A stretch of DNA of 47,513 bases from Rhodothermales bacterium (GCA_014879465.1 JACSSA010000070.1:1-47513), one strand, 5' to 3'; counted from the stretch's first letter, positions 17,454-29,102 are shown. The notes: generated from the sequence alone by a model not told the origin. A program made the numbers and translations.

Positions 17454-18920
17454 ATGCAGCCGCTTCTCGACCTCGACATCCTCCCCGATCCCCGCGTCCC
17501 CGGTTCCGGCGATCCGGAAGGGCAGGACGTGGACGCCCCCAAGGCGGTGGGCGCGGAAGTCGACGGGACGCGCCGCGTCTACATCGAGACGTACGGCTGC
17601 CAGATGAACGTGGCCGACTCCGAGGTCGTCGCCTCGGTGCTCACGGGCGAGGGCTACGGGCTCACGCTCGACGCCGCCAGCGCCGACGTCATCCTGCTCA
17701 ACACCTGCGCCATCCGCGAGAACGCCGAGCAGAAGGTGCGCCGCCGCCTCGCCGAACTGCGCCACGACAAGCGCCACCGGGGCCGCCCGATGCAGCTGGG
17801 CGTGCTCGGCTGCATGGCCGAGCGCCTCCGCACGAAGCTTTTGGAGGAGGAGAAGTTGGTGGACTTGGTCGTTGGGCCAGACGCCTACCGCGACCTGCCG
17901 CGCCTCTTGGACGCCAACGAAGGCACCGGACAGGCGGCGGTGAACGTCCAACTCTCCCGCGAGGAGACGTACGCCGAAATCGCGCCGGTGCGCTACGACA
18001 CCAACGGCCTGTCGGCGTTCGTGTCCATCATGCGCGGCTGCGACAACATGTGCGCCTTCTGCGTCGTGCCCTTCACGCGCGGACGCGAGCGGAGCCGTCC
18101 GTCCGACAGCATCCTCGACGAGGTGAAGGCGCTGGTGGACGCGGGCTACAAGGAAGTGACGGTGCTCGGGCAGAACGTCAACTCGTACCGCAGCGGCGAA
18201 AACGGCGCGACGGTGTCGTTCGCCGAACTGCTCTACCGCGTGTCGCTGCTGTCGCCGGAGCTGCGCATCCGCTACTCGACGAGCCATCCGAAAGACTGCT
18301 CCGACGAGCTGCTGCACGTCCATCGCGAGCGCACCAACGTGTGCAACTTCATCCACCTGCCCGTGCAGCACGGCTCGACCGAGGTGTTGGAGCGGATGCG
18401 CCGGACGTACACGCGCGACGAGTACCTCGCGCTGATCGAACGGGCGCGGGCGATTGTGCCGGGCGTGTCGTTCTCCACGGACCTCATCGCCGGATTCTGC
18501 GGCGAGACGGAAGCCGAGCACGCCGAGACGCTGTCGCTGATGGATCTCGTCCGCTACGACCACGCGTTTATGTTCGCGTATTCCGAGCGCCCGCAGACCT
18601 ACGCCGCCCGCAAGTTCGTGGACGACGTGCCGGAGGAGGTGAAGAAGCGCCGCCTCACCGAGATCATCGACCGGCAGCGGGCGCACGGGCTGGAGAGCAA
18701 CCGCCGCGACGTGGGCACGACGCAGGTCGTGTTGGTGGAAGGGCCGTCGAAGCGCTCGGACGCGCAGCTGATGGGCCGCACCGACACGAACAAGGTGGTC
18801 GTGTTCGACCGCGACGACCGCGTGCAGAAGGGCGACTACGCCCGCGTCCGCGTCGTAGACTGTTCGTCGGCGACGCTGCACGGTGCGTTCGTCGAGACGA
18901 CCACGCTGGCGGCAGGGTGA
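17454..18920 (+). CDS. miaB: tRNA-2-methylthio-N6-dimethylallyladenosine synthase
   Basis: [30 protein letters not shown], radical-SAM [25 protein letters not shown]-like tail. Start uncertain (17412 or 17454). Confidence 0.94.
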   Translation: MQPLLDLDILPDPRVPGSGDPEGQDVDAPKAVGAEVDGTRRVYIETYGCQMNVADSEVVASVLTGEGYGLTLDAASADVILLNTCAIRENAEQKVRRRLAELRHDKRHRGRPMQLGVLGCMAERLRTKLLEEEKLVDLVVGPDAYRDLPRLLDANEGTGQAAVNVQLSREETYAEIAPVRYDTNGLSAFVSIMRGCDNMCAFCVVPFTRGRERSRPSDSILDEVKALVDAGYKEVTVLGQNVNSYRSGENGATVSFAELLYRVSLLSPELRIRYSTSHPKDCSDELLHVHRERTNVCNFIHLPVQHGSTEVLERMRRTYTRDEYLALIERARAIVPGVSFSTDLIAGFCGETEAEHAETLSLMDLVRYDHAFMFAYSERPQTYAARKFVDDVPEEVKKRRLTEIIDRQRAHGLESNRRDVGTTQVVLVEGPSKRSDAQLMGRTDTNKVVVFDRDDRVQKGDYARVRVVDCSSATLHGAFVETTTLAAG

Positions 18921-18923
18921 CCC

Positions 18924-18952
18924 GTAGAGACGCCCCAGCGGGGCGTCTCTAC
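18924..18952. repeat. Inverted repeat, GTAGAGACG family, 13-bp perfect arms
   Basis: GTAGAGACGCCCC-AGC-GGGGCGTCTCTAC, starting 3 nt after the miaB stop. Confidence 0.93.
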
Positions 18953-19054
18953 AACGTCGGGATGTTTCGCCCGCGTTTGCCGAACAGGACAACGTTGCCG
19001 CATACGACCTTCGCCCGCCGATCCGTTTCGTCCGGCATCTTTCCCTCGATCCCG

Positions 19055-19312
19055 ATGCGCCGCTTTTTCCCGCTTGTCCTCCTCGCCGTGTTGCCCGGTT
19101 GCTACACGCTCTTCCCGTCCGTTCGCGACCGTGCCATCGACGTGTGCCGCGAACAGGCGATCTCGGAGGGTTGGCGCGTGCAGGGCGTCGAAGACGTGCG
19201 GCGCGAAGGGACGGCCCAGCGCGTCACGATGAAAGCGTCCAAGTTGCTCCTCGGCACCCGTTCCGTCGTGTGCTACTACGACCCGGCCACGAGCCGCGCC
19301 ACGATCAACTGA
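19055..19312 (+). CDS. Small lipoprotein, hypothetical
   Basis: MRRFFPLVLLAVLPGCYTLF: signal peptide with lipobox; 85 aa. Confidence 0.7.
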   Translation: MRRFFPLVLLAVLPGCYTLFPSVRDRAIDVCREQAISEGWRVQGVEDVRREGTAQRVTMKASKLLLGTRSVVCYYDPATSRATIN

Positions 19313-19333
19313 CCGCCTCGCCCCGGCAGAGCC

Positions 19334-20893
<1,560 letters not shown>

Positions 20894-20967
20894 AGAGGGA
20901 GGAGAGATTTCCGCCCCGAACTTACCGCATTCGCGGCCTATTTTGCGCACGCCTCACCCGCGAAACG

Positions 20968-21861
20968 ATGGATCGGCGTCTTCTGTATGCTCTGCTCGTG
21001 CCCGTGGGCGCGTGCTTCACGCCCGCCTTGGCCCAACCGGGTGCGGCCGTGCGTCTCACCACCGGAACGTTGCGGGTGGGCACGCTGCTCGAAGACATCG
21101 AAACGCGCACGGCGGCGGCGCAGATCGACACGTCGATGGAGCACGGGCCTTTGGGCGGACAGGTGCTGGAGACGCGCCGGATGGGCTGGCGGGTGCTGGA
21201 ACGGACGCCCGGCACGGACGAACGCCGGGCCTACACCGGCGGCAGCATCGTGCTTCAGCCGATGGACGCCGAGGGGATGCCCGTTGGAGAACCGCACCGG
21301 GGCATGGGGCTGGCCGTGCTTGAAGGCGTGCCGATCGTCAAAACCCGCGTGCAGGGCGTGTGGCTGCTCGACGCCCCGCGCCGCCGTCTCACCGAAGAGC
21401 AAAACCAGGCGATCGAGATGCTCGTCTGGCCCGCCTTCGAGATCGGGTGGAACCGGCGAACCGCTCGGGTAGGGGAGTCGTGGACGGTTGGAGAGGACTC
21501 GCTTCGCCAGATGCTTGGGGTGGGGCCGTCGAATCGCTTGGCGGCCACGTTCCACGTTCGCTTCGACAGCGTGGGGACGCACCAAGGACTTCCCGCCGCG
21601 TTCCTTTCGTTCCGCTTGGAGGCCCAGTTCGGCAGCGACAACGTCACCATGTATATGGTCGTCGAGGGTGCGGTGATGCGCCGCCCGGACTTGGGCCTCG
21701 ACGTGCGAACGGAGGTGCGGAGCAGTTCCAACACGGTGGGGCAGATCCGCGGCCAGACCGGCCGCTTCGACGCCGAGGAGCATTTCGTGCGCGAAACGGT
21801 CGTGCGGCGGGGTGGGGCCGATCCGATACCCTCCCGCCGAGCGGTGCGCCGATCGCGTTAG
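20968..21861 (+). CDS. Secreted hypothetical protein
   Basis: Signal peptide MDRRLLYALLVPVGACFTPALAQ; no recognised domain. Confidence 0.7.
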   Translation: MDRRLLYALLVPVGACFTPALAQPGAAVRLTTGTLRVGTLLEDIETRTAAAQIDTSMEHGPLGGQVLETRRMGWRVLERTPGTDERRAYTGGSIVLQPMDAEGMPVGEPHRGMGLAVLEGVPIVKTRVQGVWLLDAPRRRLTEEQNQAIEMLVWPAFEIGWNRRTARVGESWTVGEDSLRQMLGVGPSNRLAATFHVRFDSVGTHQGLPAAFLSFRLEAQFGSDNVTMYMVVEGAVMRRPDLGLDVRTEVRSSSNTVGQIRGQTGRFDAEEHFVRETVVRRGGADPIPSRRAVRRSR

Positions 21862-21995
21862 GTGCACGCGCCGGGTGAGCTTGGGAACCGATCCAGCACG
21901 GCGGCCAAACCGAACAAGAGGTGCTCGTAAGGCGTCCTGACCCCACAGGGTCTTCTTCGTGCCGGGTGGCTCCGCTCGTCGTTTCTCCAAACGGT

Positions 21996-22355
21996 TCAGC
22001 CGTTCACGATCTCCGCCCGCCGGGCCTCTACGATCCTCCGTACGAGGTCGTCGGGAAGGGGATCGTCGGGCTGGAAGTGCAGCGTCCCCTTGCCCTTGAT
22101 CCGCCCGGCCAGCTCGTCGCCGAACCGGGTCAGCAGCGTGCCGCTCACCGCGTAGAGCGCGAGGTGGGCCTTGCCCGCTCCATAGGCGATCAGCATCTTC
22201 GTGCCGTAGCGAAACGTCGGGATGCCGTAGGCGAGGCGCTCGGTGGCGTCGGGGGCGGCGGCGCGGATGGTTTGGCGAAGCTGTTCGAGCGCCTCGCGCT
22301 GGACGCTTGGAAGGGCCGAGAGGTACGCTTCCACCGAGTCGGGTTGAGGCATCAT
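21996..22355 (-). CDS. DUF1801 / YdhG-like protein
   Basis: SVEAYLSALPSVQREALEQLRQTIRAAAPDATERLAYGIPTFRYGTKMLIAYGAGKAHLALY matches the DUF1801 pattern; start at 22355. Confidence 0.82.
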   Translation of the reverse strand: MMPQPDSVEAYLSALPSVQREALEQLRQTIRAAAPDATERLAYGIPTFRYGTKMLIAYGAGKAHLALYAVSGTLLTRFGDELAGRIKGKGTLHFQPDDPLPDDLVRRIVEARRAEIVNG

Positions 22356-22658
22356 GGTTGGGGTAGACGAAGAAGAAACCGAACACGCAGGTGCAATTTT
22401 ACTCACACCAGCACACTCATCGCCACAGCAAACCCATACGATCTTGATTGGGAAGTGCCCGACGTACGTCGTGGCGGCCCCGATGGAGTACCGGCAGGCA
22501 GGGTGATCGCCCCCAATCGCGACGTGCGGGCAAGGTCGTAGGGCGATATGCCAAGCGTGTGTCACCCACCGGACCGAAAAACGCAATCGTGACGAGTGCG
22601 AAGGTGCACGCGAAGCGCAAAAGCACTACGTTGACCCGGTGCGCCATTCTGCACCCCG

Positions 22659-23216
22659 ATGCCTGTCTTCCCCCTCGTCGCTGCTGCCTTGTGCGGCGCG
22701 TTCGCCGCCTCGGCGTTCGTGGCGTTCTTGTGGGCGCTGCGGGCCACGTTCCGGCACGGCCGGCCGGTCGGGTCGTGGATGGGGAAGGGGCTTGTCGGCG
22801 CGGCGCTGGTACCGCTGCTGCTGGCGGTAGGGTTGGCGCTGGTATGCATGGCCGCGGTGCCCGCCGCCGATGTGCAGGTGCAAGGCTGGACGAACCTGCT
22901 GCTTTCGCTCGGCACGGCCTTCGGTACTGCGGTCGCCGTGCTCGCCCGCACCGTGCTCGTCTTCGAAGACGGCGTACGCACCGGAGCAGGGCGAACCATC
23001 CTTCGCTGGGGCGAGGTGTCGGATTACGCCGACAAGGGCGACGGGCGCTACGTCTTCTTTGCCTCCTCCAACGGAAGCGACCGCCGCCGCATCGACGTGG
23101 TGGTGCCGCCGCGCCATCGCCACCGCTTCGACGCCGTCGTGTCGGCGTGCGTGGAGGCGCGATTGGCCTACGGCGTTCGGCGCGGCGCATACCCGCGTCC
23201 CGCGCCATTCCGATAA
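22659..23216 (+). CDS. Hypothetical membrane protein with PH-like C-terminal region
   Basis: N-terminal TM segments followed by [24 protein letters not shown]. Confidence 0.6.
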   Translation: MPVFPLVAAALCGAFAASAFVAFLWALRATFRHGRPVGSWMGKGLVGAALVPLLLAVGLALVCMAAVPAADVQVQGWTNLLLSLGTAFGTAVAVLARTVLVFEDGVRTGAGRTILRWGEVSDYADKGDGRYVFFASSNGSDRRRIDVVVPPRHRHRFDAVVSACVEARLAYGVRRGAYPRPAPFR

Positions 23217-23253
23217 GGGAGGCGCACGCGTTATTTTCACGGTGTAGACCGAA

Positions 23254-23274
23254 CCGCCCGGGCGGCGTTTTCGT
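23254..23274 (+). terminator. Candidate intrinsic terminator upstream of hflX
   Basis: CCGCCCGGGCGG self-complementary stem followed by CGTTTTCGTT; 12-nt stem without a separate loop. Confidence 0.35.
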
Positions 23275-23305
23275 TGTAAACGCTCTGATTTTCACGACAT
23301 CTGTT

Positions 23306-24685
23306 TTGCTGGAAACCACCCGCGCCCCGCGCGAAACCGCCCTGCTCGTCGGCGTCACCACTGCCGATACCCGCCGCGTCGATACGCTGGACTCCCTTGC
23401 CGAACTGGCCGAGTTGGCCGACACCGCCGGGGCTGCCGTCGCGGCCACCGTCACGCAGAGCCTCGCCCACGCCAGCAGCAGCACCTACGTCGGTGCAGGC
23501 AAGGTGAACGAGATCAAGGGCCTTATCGAGGAGCACAGCGCCGATCTCGTCATCTTCGACGACGACCTCACGCCCTCGCAGCTCCGCAACCTCGAACGCG
23601 CCCTCTCGCACGGCGACAAGCCGGTCAAGCTCGTTGACCGCTCCGGCCTCATCCTCGACATCTTCGCCCGCCGCGCCAAGACCGCGCAGGCCAAGACGCA
23701 AGTCGAACTCGCCCAACTCGACTACCTCCGCACCCGCCTTACCCGGGCGTGGACGCACCTGTCGCGCCAAAAAGGCGGCATCGGCACCAAGGGGCCGGGC
23801 GAAACGCAGATCGAAACCGACCGCCGGATGATCGGCCTGCGGATGGCGGTGCTGCGCGACAAGCTCGAAGCCATCGACCGGCAGCGCGCCACCCAGCGGC
23901 AAGGACGGCAGGACTTCACCCGCTTCGCGCTCGTCGGCTACACCAACGCCGGCAAGTCTACGCTGATGAACGCGCTCTCGGGCGCGGGCGTGCACGCCGA
24001 AGACCGCCTCTTCGCCACGCTCGACGCCACCACGCGGCTCGTCACGCTCGGCGGCAACAAGCAGGTGCTGCTCTCCGACACCGTCGGGTTCATTCGGAAG
24101 CTGCCGCACAAGCTGATCGAGTCGTTCAAGTCCACCCTCGACGAAACGCGCGAGGCGGATTTGCTGCTGCACGTGGTGGATGCGAGCCATCCGCGCTTCG
24201 AGGAGCACATCGCGGTGGTGCGCGAGACGCTCAAGGAGATCGGCGCGGAAGAAAAGCGCACGCTGCTCGTCTTCAACAAGATCGACGCGCTCGACGAACT
24301 CGGCCTCCTGCCGATGCTCAAAGCGCAGTTCCCCGACGCCGTGTTCGTGTCGGCGCTGCGCGGCCACGGCCTCGAAACGCTCCGCCGCCGGATGCTCGAC
24401 CTCTCGGAAGCGGGCTTTGAGACGATCGACGCGCTCGTGCCCATGGCCGAGGGCAAGACGCTTGCGCACCTGCGCCGCGTGGCCGAGATTTTGGACGAGG
24501 ACTATGTGTACGCGCAGGAGACGGCCCGCGAGGCGTGGATGGACGCGCCGGAAGCCACGCCCGTGGCGGCGGTGCGGCTGCGGCTGCGGCTGGCCCCGCA
24601 CCACGCCCGCGACGTGCGCCCCACCCTCGATCGCTACCGCCATTTCGTGGTGGTGGACGACGCCGCCGAGGCGCAGGCTGCGTGA
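23306..24685 (+). CDS. hflX: GTPase HflX (non-ATG start likely)
   Basis: [78 protein letters not shown]. No ATG near the conserved N-terminus; TTG at 23306 proposed. Confidence 0.93.
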   Translation: MLETTRAPRETALLVGVTTADTRRVDTLDSLAELAELADTAGAAVAATVTQSLAHASSSTYVGAGKVNEIKGLIEEHSADLVIFDDDLTPSQLRNLERALSHGDKPVKLVDRSGLILDIFARRAKTAQAKTQVELAQLDYLRTRLTRAWTHLSRQKGGIGTKGPGETQIETDRRMIGLRMAVLRDKLEAIDRQRATQRQGRQDFTRFALVGYTNAGKSTLMNALSGAGVHAEDRLFATLDATTRLVTLGGNKQVLLSDTVGFIRKLPHKLIESFKSTLDETREADLLLHVVDASHPRFEEHIAVVRETLKEIGAEEKRTLLVFNKIDALDELGLLPMLKAQFPDAVFVSALRGHGLETLRRRMLDLSEAGFETIDALVPMAEGKTLAHLRRVAEILDEDYVYAQETAREAWMDAPEATPVAAVRLRLRLAPHHARDVRPTLDRYRHFVVVDDAAEAQAA

Positions 24686-24819
24686 CGGCGCGGGCCTCCT
24701 CGACCGTTCACCCGGTTGGACAGTCCGTTCGTCCGGCCGTACGCCCCGCTGGCGTATTCCCCGCGTACGAGATCCTACAAAAACGTCGGGTTCTGCGTTT
24801 GTGCCCTGAACCGCCCTGT

Positions 24820-24834
24820 CGATACGTCGTATCG
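24820..24834. promoter_or_regulatory. 15-nt perfect palindrome CGATACG-T-CGTATCG upstream of the CBS-domain gene
   Basis: Seen directly; possible operator about 60 nt before the 24895 start. Confidence 0.4.
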
Positions 24835-24894
24835 TAATGACCGGCACGGGTGTTGTCTCGCAGAGCATTCGTACCCCGGAAGCCCTTTCTCCCG

Positions 24895-25614
24895 ATGACC
24901 GCTCCCACCCTTGCCGCTTGGATGCCTGAACCCCTCGCGCCGACGATGACGGTGGAGGAGGCCCTTGGGCGCACGATGGACGCCGAAGACGGCCTGCTGC
25001 CGGTTGTGGACGCCACGGGGCGGCTGCTCGGTGTGGTGTCCGAGGCCATGCTGCTGGATGCCGAAAGTCCGGATGCCGAAATCTCGACCGTGCTGCGCGG
25101 CCAGCCCGTCACCATCGGTCCCGATGCCCATACATTCGAGGCCACGAAGCTGCTCGTCCAGCACCGCCTCGCCGCCATTCCGGTGGTCGACGATTCGGGC
25201 CAGTACCTTGGGTTTGCCCGCCGCCACGACATCTTCGAGCGCTTCGCCTTGATGCTCGCCACGCAAGAGGCGGGCGCGGTGGTGAGCGTCGAAGTGCCGC
25301 CGCGCGACTACGCACTCGCCCAGCTCATCCACGCTGCCGAACAGAACGGCGTGCATGTACGCGCCGTCGTCACCGAACCCCGCGAGTCCGAACGGCTCGA
25401 AGGGGTAGACGAAGACGGCGAGCTTGTCGCTGCCGAACCCGACGCCGACGCGCCGCTGCGGGTGACGCTCAAACTCGACACCACCGACGCGAGCCGCGTC
25501 CGCGCGATGTTCGAGCACCACGGCTACCGCGTCGTGGCGTCCTACGGCGAAACCGAAGATCAGGACGACTTGAACGACCGTGTCCGCGCCTTCATGCGCT
25601 ACCTCGATACCTGA
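24895..25614 (+). CDS. CBS-domain protein
   Basis: VEEALGRTMDAEDGLLPVVDATGRLLGVVSEAMLL and HTFEATKLLVQHRLAAIPVVDDSGQYLGFARR form two CBS motifs. Confidence 0.88.
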   Translation: MTAPTLAAWMPEPLAPTMTVEEALGRTMDAEDGLLPVVDATGRLLGVVSEAMLLDAESPDAEISTVLRGQPVTIGPDAHTFEATKLLVQHRLAAIPVVDDSGQYLGFARRHDIFERFALMLATQEAGAVVSVEVPPRDYALAQLIHAAEQNGVHVRAVVTEPRESERLEGVDEDGELVAAEPDADAPLRVTLKLDTTDASRVRAMFEHHGYRVVASYGETEDQDDLNDRVRAFMRYLDT

Positions 25615-25800
25615 GCGCCAGGCGTGCCGGTTGGCATAACGGGTGAAACGGGTACATCGCTTGTGCTTGCCGAGGCATCGCAAGGTTTACGGCTCAGCCA
25701 GAAAGCCCGGCGGTGAAGGATGCTACCCCGTCTGATCGAGGTAGGCCGACGAGCAACCCGCAGGCCGGGGCGTCGTTCGCGGCTCAAACCCTCATCCGTT

Positions 25801-26331
25801 ATGGAAACCGCAACGCTTGGCGGCGGCTGTTTCTGGTGCGTCGAGGCCGTGATGGAACGGCTGCGCGGCGTCTCGTCCGTCGTCTCCGGCTACGCTGGCG
25901 GCCACGTCGAATACCCGACCTACGACGAGGTCTGCGGCAAGCAGACCGGCCACGCCGAGGTCGTCCGCGTGACGTTCGACCCCGCCGTCCTCTCGTACGA
26001 CGACCTGCTGCGCGTCTTTTTTACCACCCACGACCCGACGACGAAAGATCGGCAGGGCAACGACGTGGGGCCGCAGTACCGTTCGGTCGTCTTCACCGAG
26101 TCCGACGCGCAGGCCGAGGCCGCCGTGCGCGTGCGCGACGAGATCGAGGCGCTGGGCGTGTGGGATCGCCCGCTCGTCACCGAGATCGCCCCGCTCGACG
26201 TGTTCTACGAGGCCGAGGCGTACCACCAAGACTACTACCGCCGCAACCCGTTCAACGGCTACTGCTCCGCCGTGATCGCGCCGAAGGTGGCCAAGCTGCG
26301 CAAGCAGTACGCCCACCTTCTGGAAGGCTGA
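25801..26331 (+). CDS. msrA: Peptide-methionine (S)-S-oxide reductase
   Basis: ATLGGGCFWCVEAV, GYAGGHVEYPTYDEVCGKQTGHAEVVRVTFDP, EAYHQDYYRRNP. Confidence 0.97.
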   Translation: METATLGGGCFWCVEAVMERLRGVSSVVSGYAGGHVEYPTYDEVCGKQTGHAEVVRVTFDPAVLSYDDLLRVFFTTHDPTTKDRQGNDVGPQYRSVVFTESDAQAEAAVRVRDEIEALGVWDRPLVTEIAPLDVFYEAEAYHQDYYRRNPFNGYCSAVIAPKVAKLRKQYAHLLEG

Positions 26332-26346
26332 CCGGATTAAACCGAA

Positions 26347-26379
26347 ACGTCGGGACGGGTTCAGAACCCATCCCGACGT
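26347..26379. terminator. Stem-loop between convergent msrA and the LVIVD gene
   Basis: ACGTCGGGACGGGTT / AACCCATCCCGACGT: 15-nt arms with one mismatch, 3-nt loop, in a convergent spacer. Confidence 0.65.
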
Positions 26380-26400
26380 CCGGAAACCGTTCGGCACGCG

Positions 26401-28374
26401 TCAGCGCAGCGTCGCGGCCAGAGCGCGCAGCGACTCGGCCAGGCGCATAGACGACGCGTTGCTGCTGCTCAGGCTACGAGCGGCGGTGTTGAGCCGCGTG
26501 GCAACAGCCCGCTTCTGCGTGGCGGTGCGGGCACGCTCGGCGGTGAGCAGCGTCGCCGTGATCGTCCGGTTCTGCGCCGTCGTCACCGCCTGCGCGTCGC
26601 GGGCCTGCTTGAGGTAGGTGCGCGAGAGCACGACCGACGCGGGCCAGACGATCTTGGTTTGAAGCTGCGGGTTGATCTCGGTGGCGCGCACCGTATTGGC
26701 CGCAGCCACTTCGTCGGCGGTCAACTCGCTGCTGGGCGTGAGGCGGAACACGTCCACGCCACGTCCAATCTCGGAGCCGTAGATGTAGCCGTTGTACCAG
26801 TAGACCGACCAGTAGCCGCCGGTCACGAGGTCGTCAGCGTTCATCGGGCCGCGGTCGAAGTAGGCGATCTCGCGGGGGGCCGCCGGGTTGGTGAAGTCGA
26901 AGATCGACAGGCCGCCTTGGTACCACGCCTGCACCATCACGTCGCGCCCTGGAATCGGAACGAGCGAGCCGTTGTGGGCTACGCAGTTCTCCGTGCTGCC
27001 CTGAGCCGCCGGGAGTTTGTAGTACGACGTCTGGTGGAGCTTGCCGTCGTGGATGCGGAAGAGCGCGTTGGCACCCCACTCCATCCGGTCGGTGACGCGG
27101 CAGCGCGGGCCGCCGCCACCGCCCCATTCGTCGGTGAAGACGACCGACGTGGCGTCGTTGTTGAACGTCGCCGAGTGCCAGTAGGCGAAGTTGGCGTCGC
27201 CTGCAGAGTCGAGGCGGCGCGGGTTCTGCGGGTCGGAGATGTCAAGCAGGATGCCATACCCTTCGCACGCGCCGCCGGCAAGGCCTTTCTCCGGATAGAC
27301 GGTGATGTCGTGGCACGACGTAGGGCCGGTGCGGTTGGCGTTCCGGGCTTCCTGCTGCGCCACCAGCTGGGGCAGCCGCTCGCGGAGCATCGTGCTGTCG
27401 GCAGCGGTGGGTTCGCCGGTGCGTCCGGCTGCGCCCATCATCTGCTGGAGAATCTGGGCCGCCATCGCGTCGGGAAGCACCTGCTCCAGCCCTTGCCAGG
27501 TGATCGTGAACTTGCCCCGCGCCCGAGCTTCGGCGGCGCGCGCCGAGGCCTCGGCCTTCTCCGCATCCGACGGGATCTCGGATGCCGACTCCGGTGCGGC
27601 AGGCAGGCCGAGCAGGAAGCGCGCCGAGTTGACGACGCGGGCGTTTTGCGGGGCCGCCAGCGGCACCTTCACCACCTCAATGCGGAAGTACGACGATCCC
27701 TCGGCGTTTTCGGCGGGCGAGCCGCCGGCGCAACCGGCCAGCTCCTCTCCCGAACGCACGCCCGAGATGCCGGAGACGTACACGTACAGGCTTTGCGGGT
27801 CGTTCGGGTCGGGCACGAGCGTGTGCGTGTGCGAACCCCGGCACGTCTGCACCGTCGCCACCTGACGGGGCGCTTGCAGGTTCGAGATGTCGAACACACG
27901 GATGCCCACCAGACGCTCCGCACTTACGGGTTCGGGCACGCCTTGGCTGCCGCAGTCCAGACGGCCACGCGTCTCTTCCACCGACATAAAGAGCAGGTTG
28001 CCGTGCACCGAGACGTCGCCTTGGCCGCCGGCGCACACGATCTGCGAGACGAGGGCCGGGCGGGCCGGGTCGGCGAGGCTGTAGATCTGAACACCGGAGT
28101 AGTTGCCCACGAACATCGTCTGGCCTTGGAAGGCGAGGTCGGTGTTGGCCTTGCCGAAGTCGCCGGGGTTTTCCGGGTTGACAAACGGCCCGGAGCGCGG
28201 GATGTTGGCGACGTGTTCGAGGTTCCACGACGCGACCTGCGCATCATTCCAGCCGGCCCGAAGGTTGGCGCGAGGGTCGGTGGTGGAGGCGCGAGGTGCG
28301 TTGGTGGGCATCTGTGCCAGCGCAGGCGAGGCAAAGCCAAGCGCCAGCGCAGCAAGGGGAAGCAGACGGGGCAT
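26401..28374 (-). CDS. Secreted LVIVD-repeat / beta-propeller-type protein
   Basis: Signal peptide MPRLLPLAALALGFASPALAQ; repeated blade-like segments (MFVGNYSGVQIYSLADPARPALVSQI, VRVFDISN..., YGILLDISDPQNPRRL, GGLSIFDFTNPAAPREIAYF). Confidence 0.85.
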   Translation of the reverse strand: MPRLLPLAALALGFASPALAQMPTNAPRASTTDPRANLRAGWNDAQVASWNLEHVANIPRSGPFVNPENPGDFGKANTDLAFQGQTMFVGNYSGVQIYSLADPARPALVSQIVCAGGQGDVSVHGNLLFMSVEETRGRLDCGSQGVPEPVSAERLVGIRVFDISNLQAPRQVATVQTCRGSHTHTLVPDPNDPQSLYVYVSGISGVRSGEELAGCAGGSPAENAEGSSYFRIEVVKVPLAAPQNARVVNSARFLLGLPAAPESASEIPSDAEKAEASARAAEARARGKFTITWQGLEQVLPDAMAAQILQQMMGAAGRTGEPTAADSTMLRERLPQLVAQQEARNANRTGPTSCHDITVYPEKGLAGGACEGYGILLDISDPQNPRRLDSAGDANFAYWHSATFNNDATSVVFTDEWGGGGGPRCRVTDRMEWGANALFRIHDGKLHQTSYYKLPAAQGSTENCVAHNGSLVPIPGRDVMVQAWYQGGLSIFDFTNPAAPREIAYFDRGPMNADDLVTGGYWSVYWYNGYIYGSEIGRGVDVFRLTPSSELTADEVAAANTVRATEINPQLQTKIVWPASVVLSRTYLKQARDAQAVTTAQNRTITATLLTAERARTATQKRAVATRLNTAARSLSSSNASSMRLAESLRALAATLR

Positions 28375-28430
28375 AGATTCCGATAGGGTGGGAGAAAAAG
28401 AAGCGGCCACAGCGGTGGCCCGTATATCCG

Positions 28431-29102
28431 TCAATGACCGGAGTGGCCAGACGACGACGGCGGCGTCACAGGAACAAGCGGAACCGGCGCGAGCGTCGCC
28501 ATAAGGCCCCGCATCCGCACGATGTCCATCTTTTGGTCGGCTTCGATGTCCGTGGCAAGCTTGTGCACATCGGCCGTTTGGGCCGCGCCGTAGCTGGCGA
28601 AGAGGTCGCGGGCCATCGTGAGCGCACCCTCGTGGTGCTGAATCATGTAGGCGCAGAAGGTATACACAAACGCATCGCCGCGCTTGCCCGCAAGGTCGGC
28701 CATTTGTTCGGGCGTAAGCATGCCTTCCATGAGATGCCCGGCGTGGGCAGCCGGGTCTTGCCCGCGCTGTTCGAGCCAGTGGCGCATCCACCGGATCTCG
28801 TCGCGCTGCGCCGTTTCCATCCGCTCGGCGAGCATGCGGAAGCCGTGGTTATCGGTGCGGTCGGGCACGAGCGCCGTCATTTCGAGGGCCTGCTCGTGGT
28901 GCGGGATCATCATCTGCATGAACGTCGCGTCGGCCGGGTGGGCCGTCGTGGCCGTGGTCGTGGCCGCCGTCGGTTGCGCAGAGGGGGCCGGGGCGGCGGG
29001 CATCGTGCAGTGGCCCATCGCCGCGTGTTCGGGCGTGCAGGTCGATTGGGCGCGGACGGCAGGTGCAACCAACACCAGCCCGGCAAGAAGAAGGAGACGC
29101 AT
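28431..29102 (-). CDS. DUF305 secreted protein with N-terminal CTPEHAAMGHCTMP motif
   Basis: Signal peptide; DUF305 hallmarks FMQMMIPHHEQALEMTALV and YMIQHHEGALTMARDL. Confidence 0.92.
   Translation of the reverse strand: MRLLLLAGLVLVAPAVRAQSTCTPEHAAMGHCTMPAAPAPSAQPTAATTTATTAHPADATFMQMMIPHHEQALEMTALVPDRTDNHGFRMLAERMETAQRDEIRWMRHWLEQRGQDPAAHAGHLMEGMLTPEQMADLAGKRGDAFVYTFCAYMIQHHEGALTMARDLFASYGAAQTADVHKLATDIEADQKMDIVRMRGLMATLAPVPLVPVTPPSSSGHSGH
28998..29039 (-). repeat. Copy A of the 42-nt CTPEHAAMGHCTMP-coding repeat
   Basis: 41/42 nt identical to 38051-38092. Confidence 0.9.

Noticed and set aside
22356-22658. Remnant gene upstream of the DUF1801 protein (minus-strand extension [26 protein letters not shown]...)
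   Set aside because: No recognisable homology by eye; DUF1801 starts cleanly at 22355, so the extension is probably non-coding spacer.
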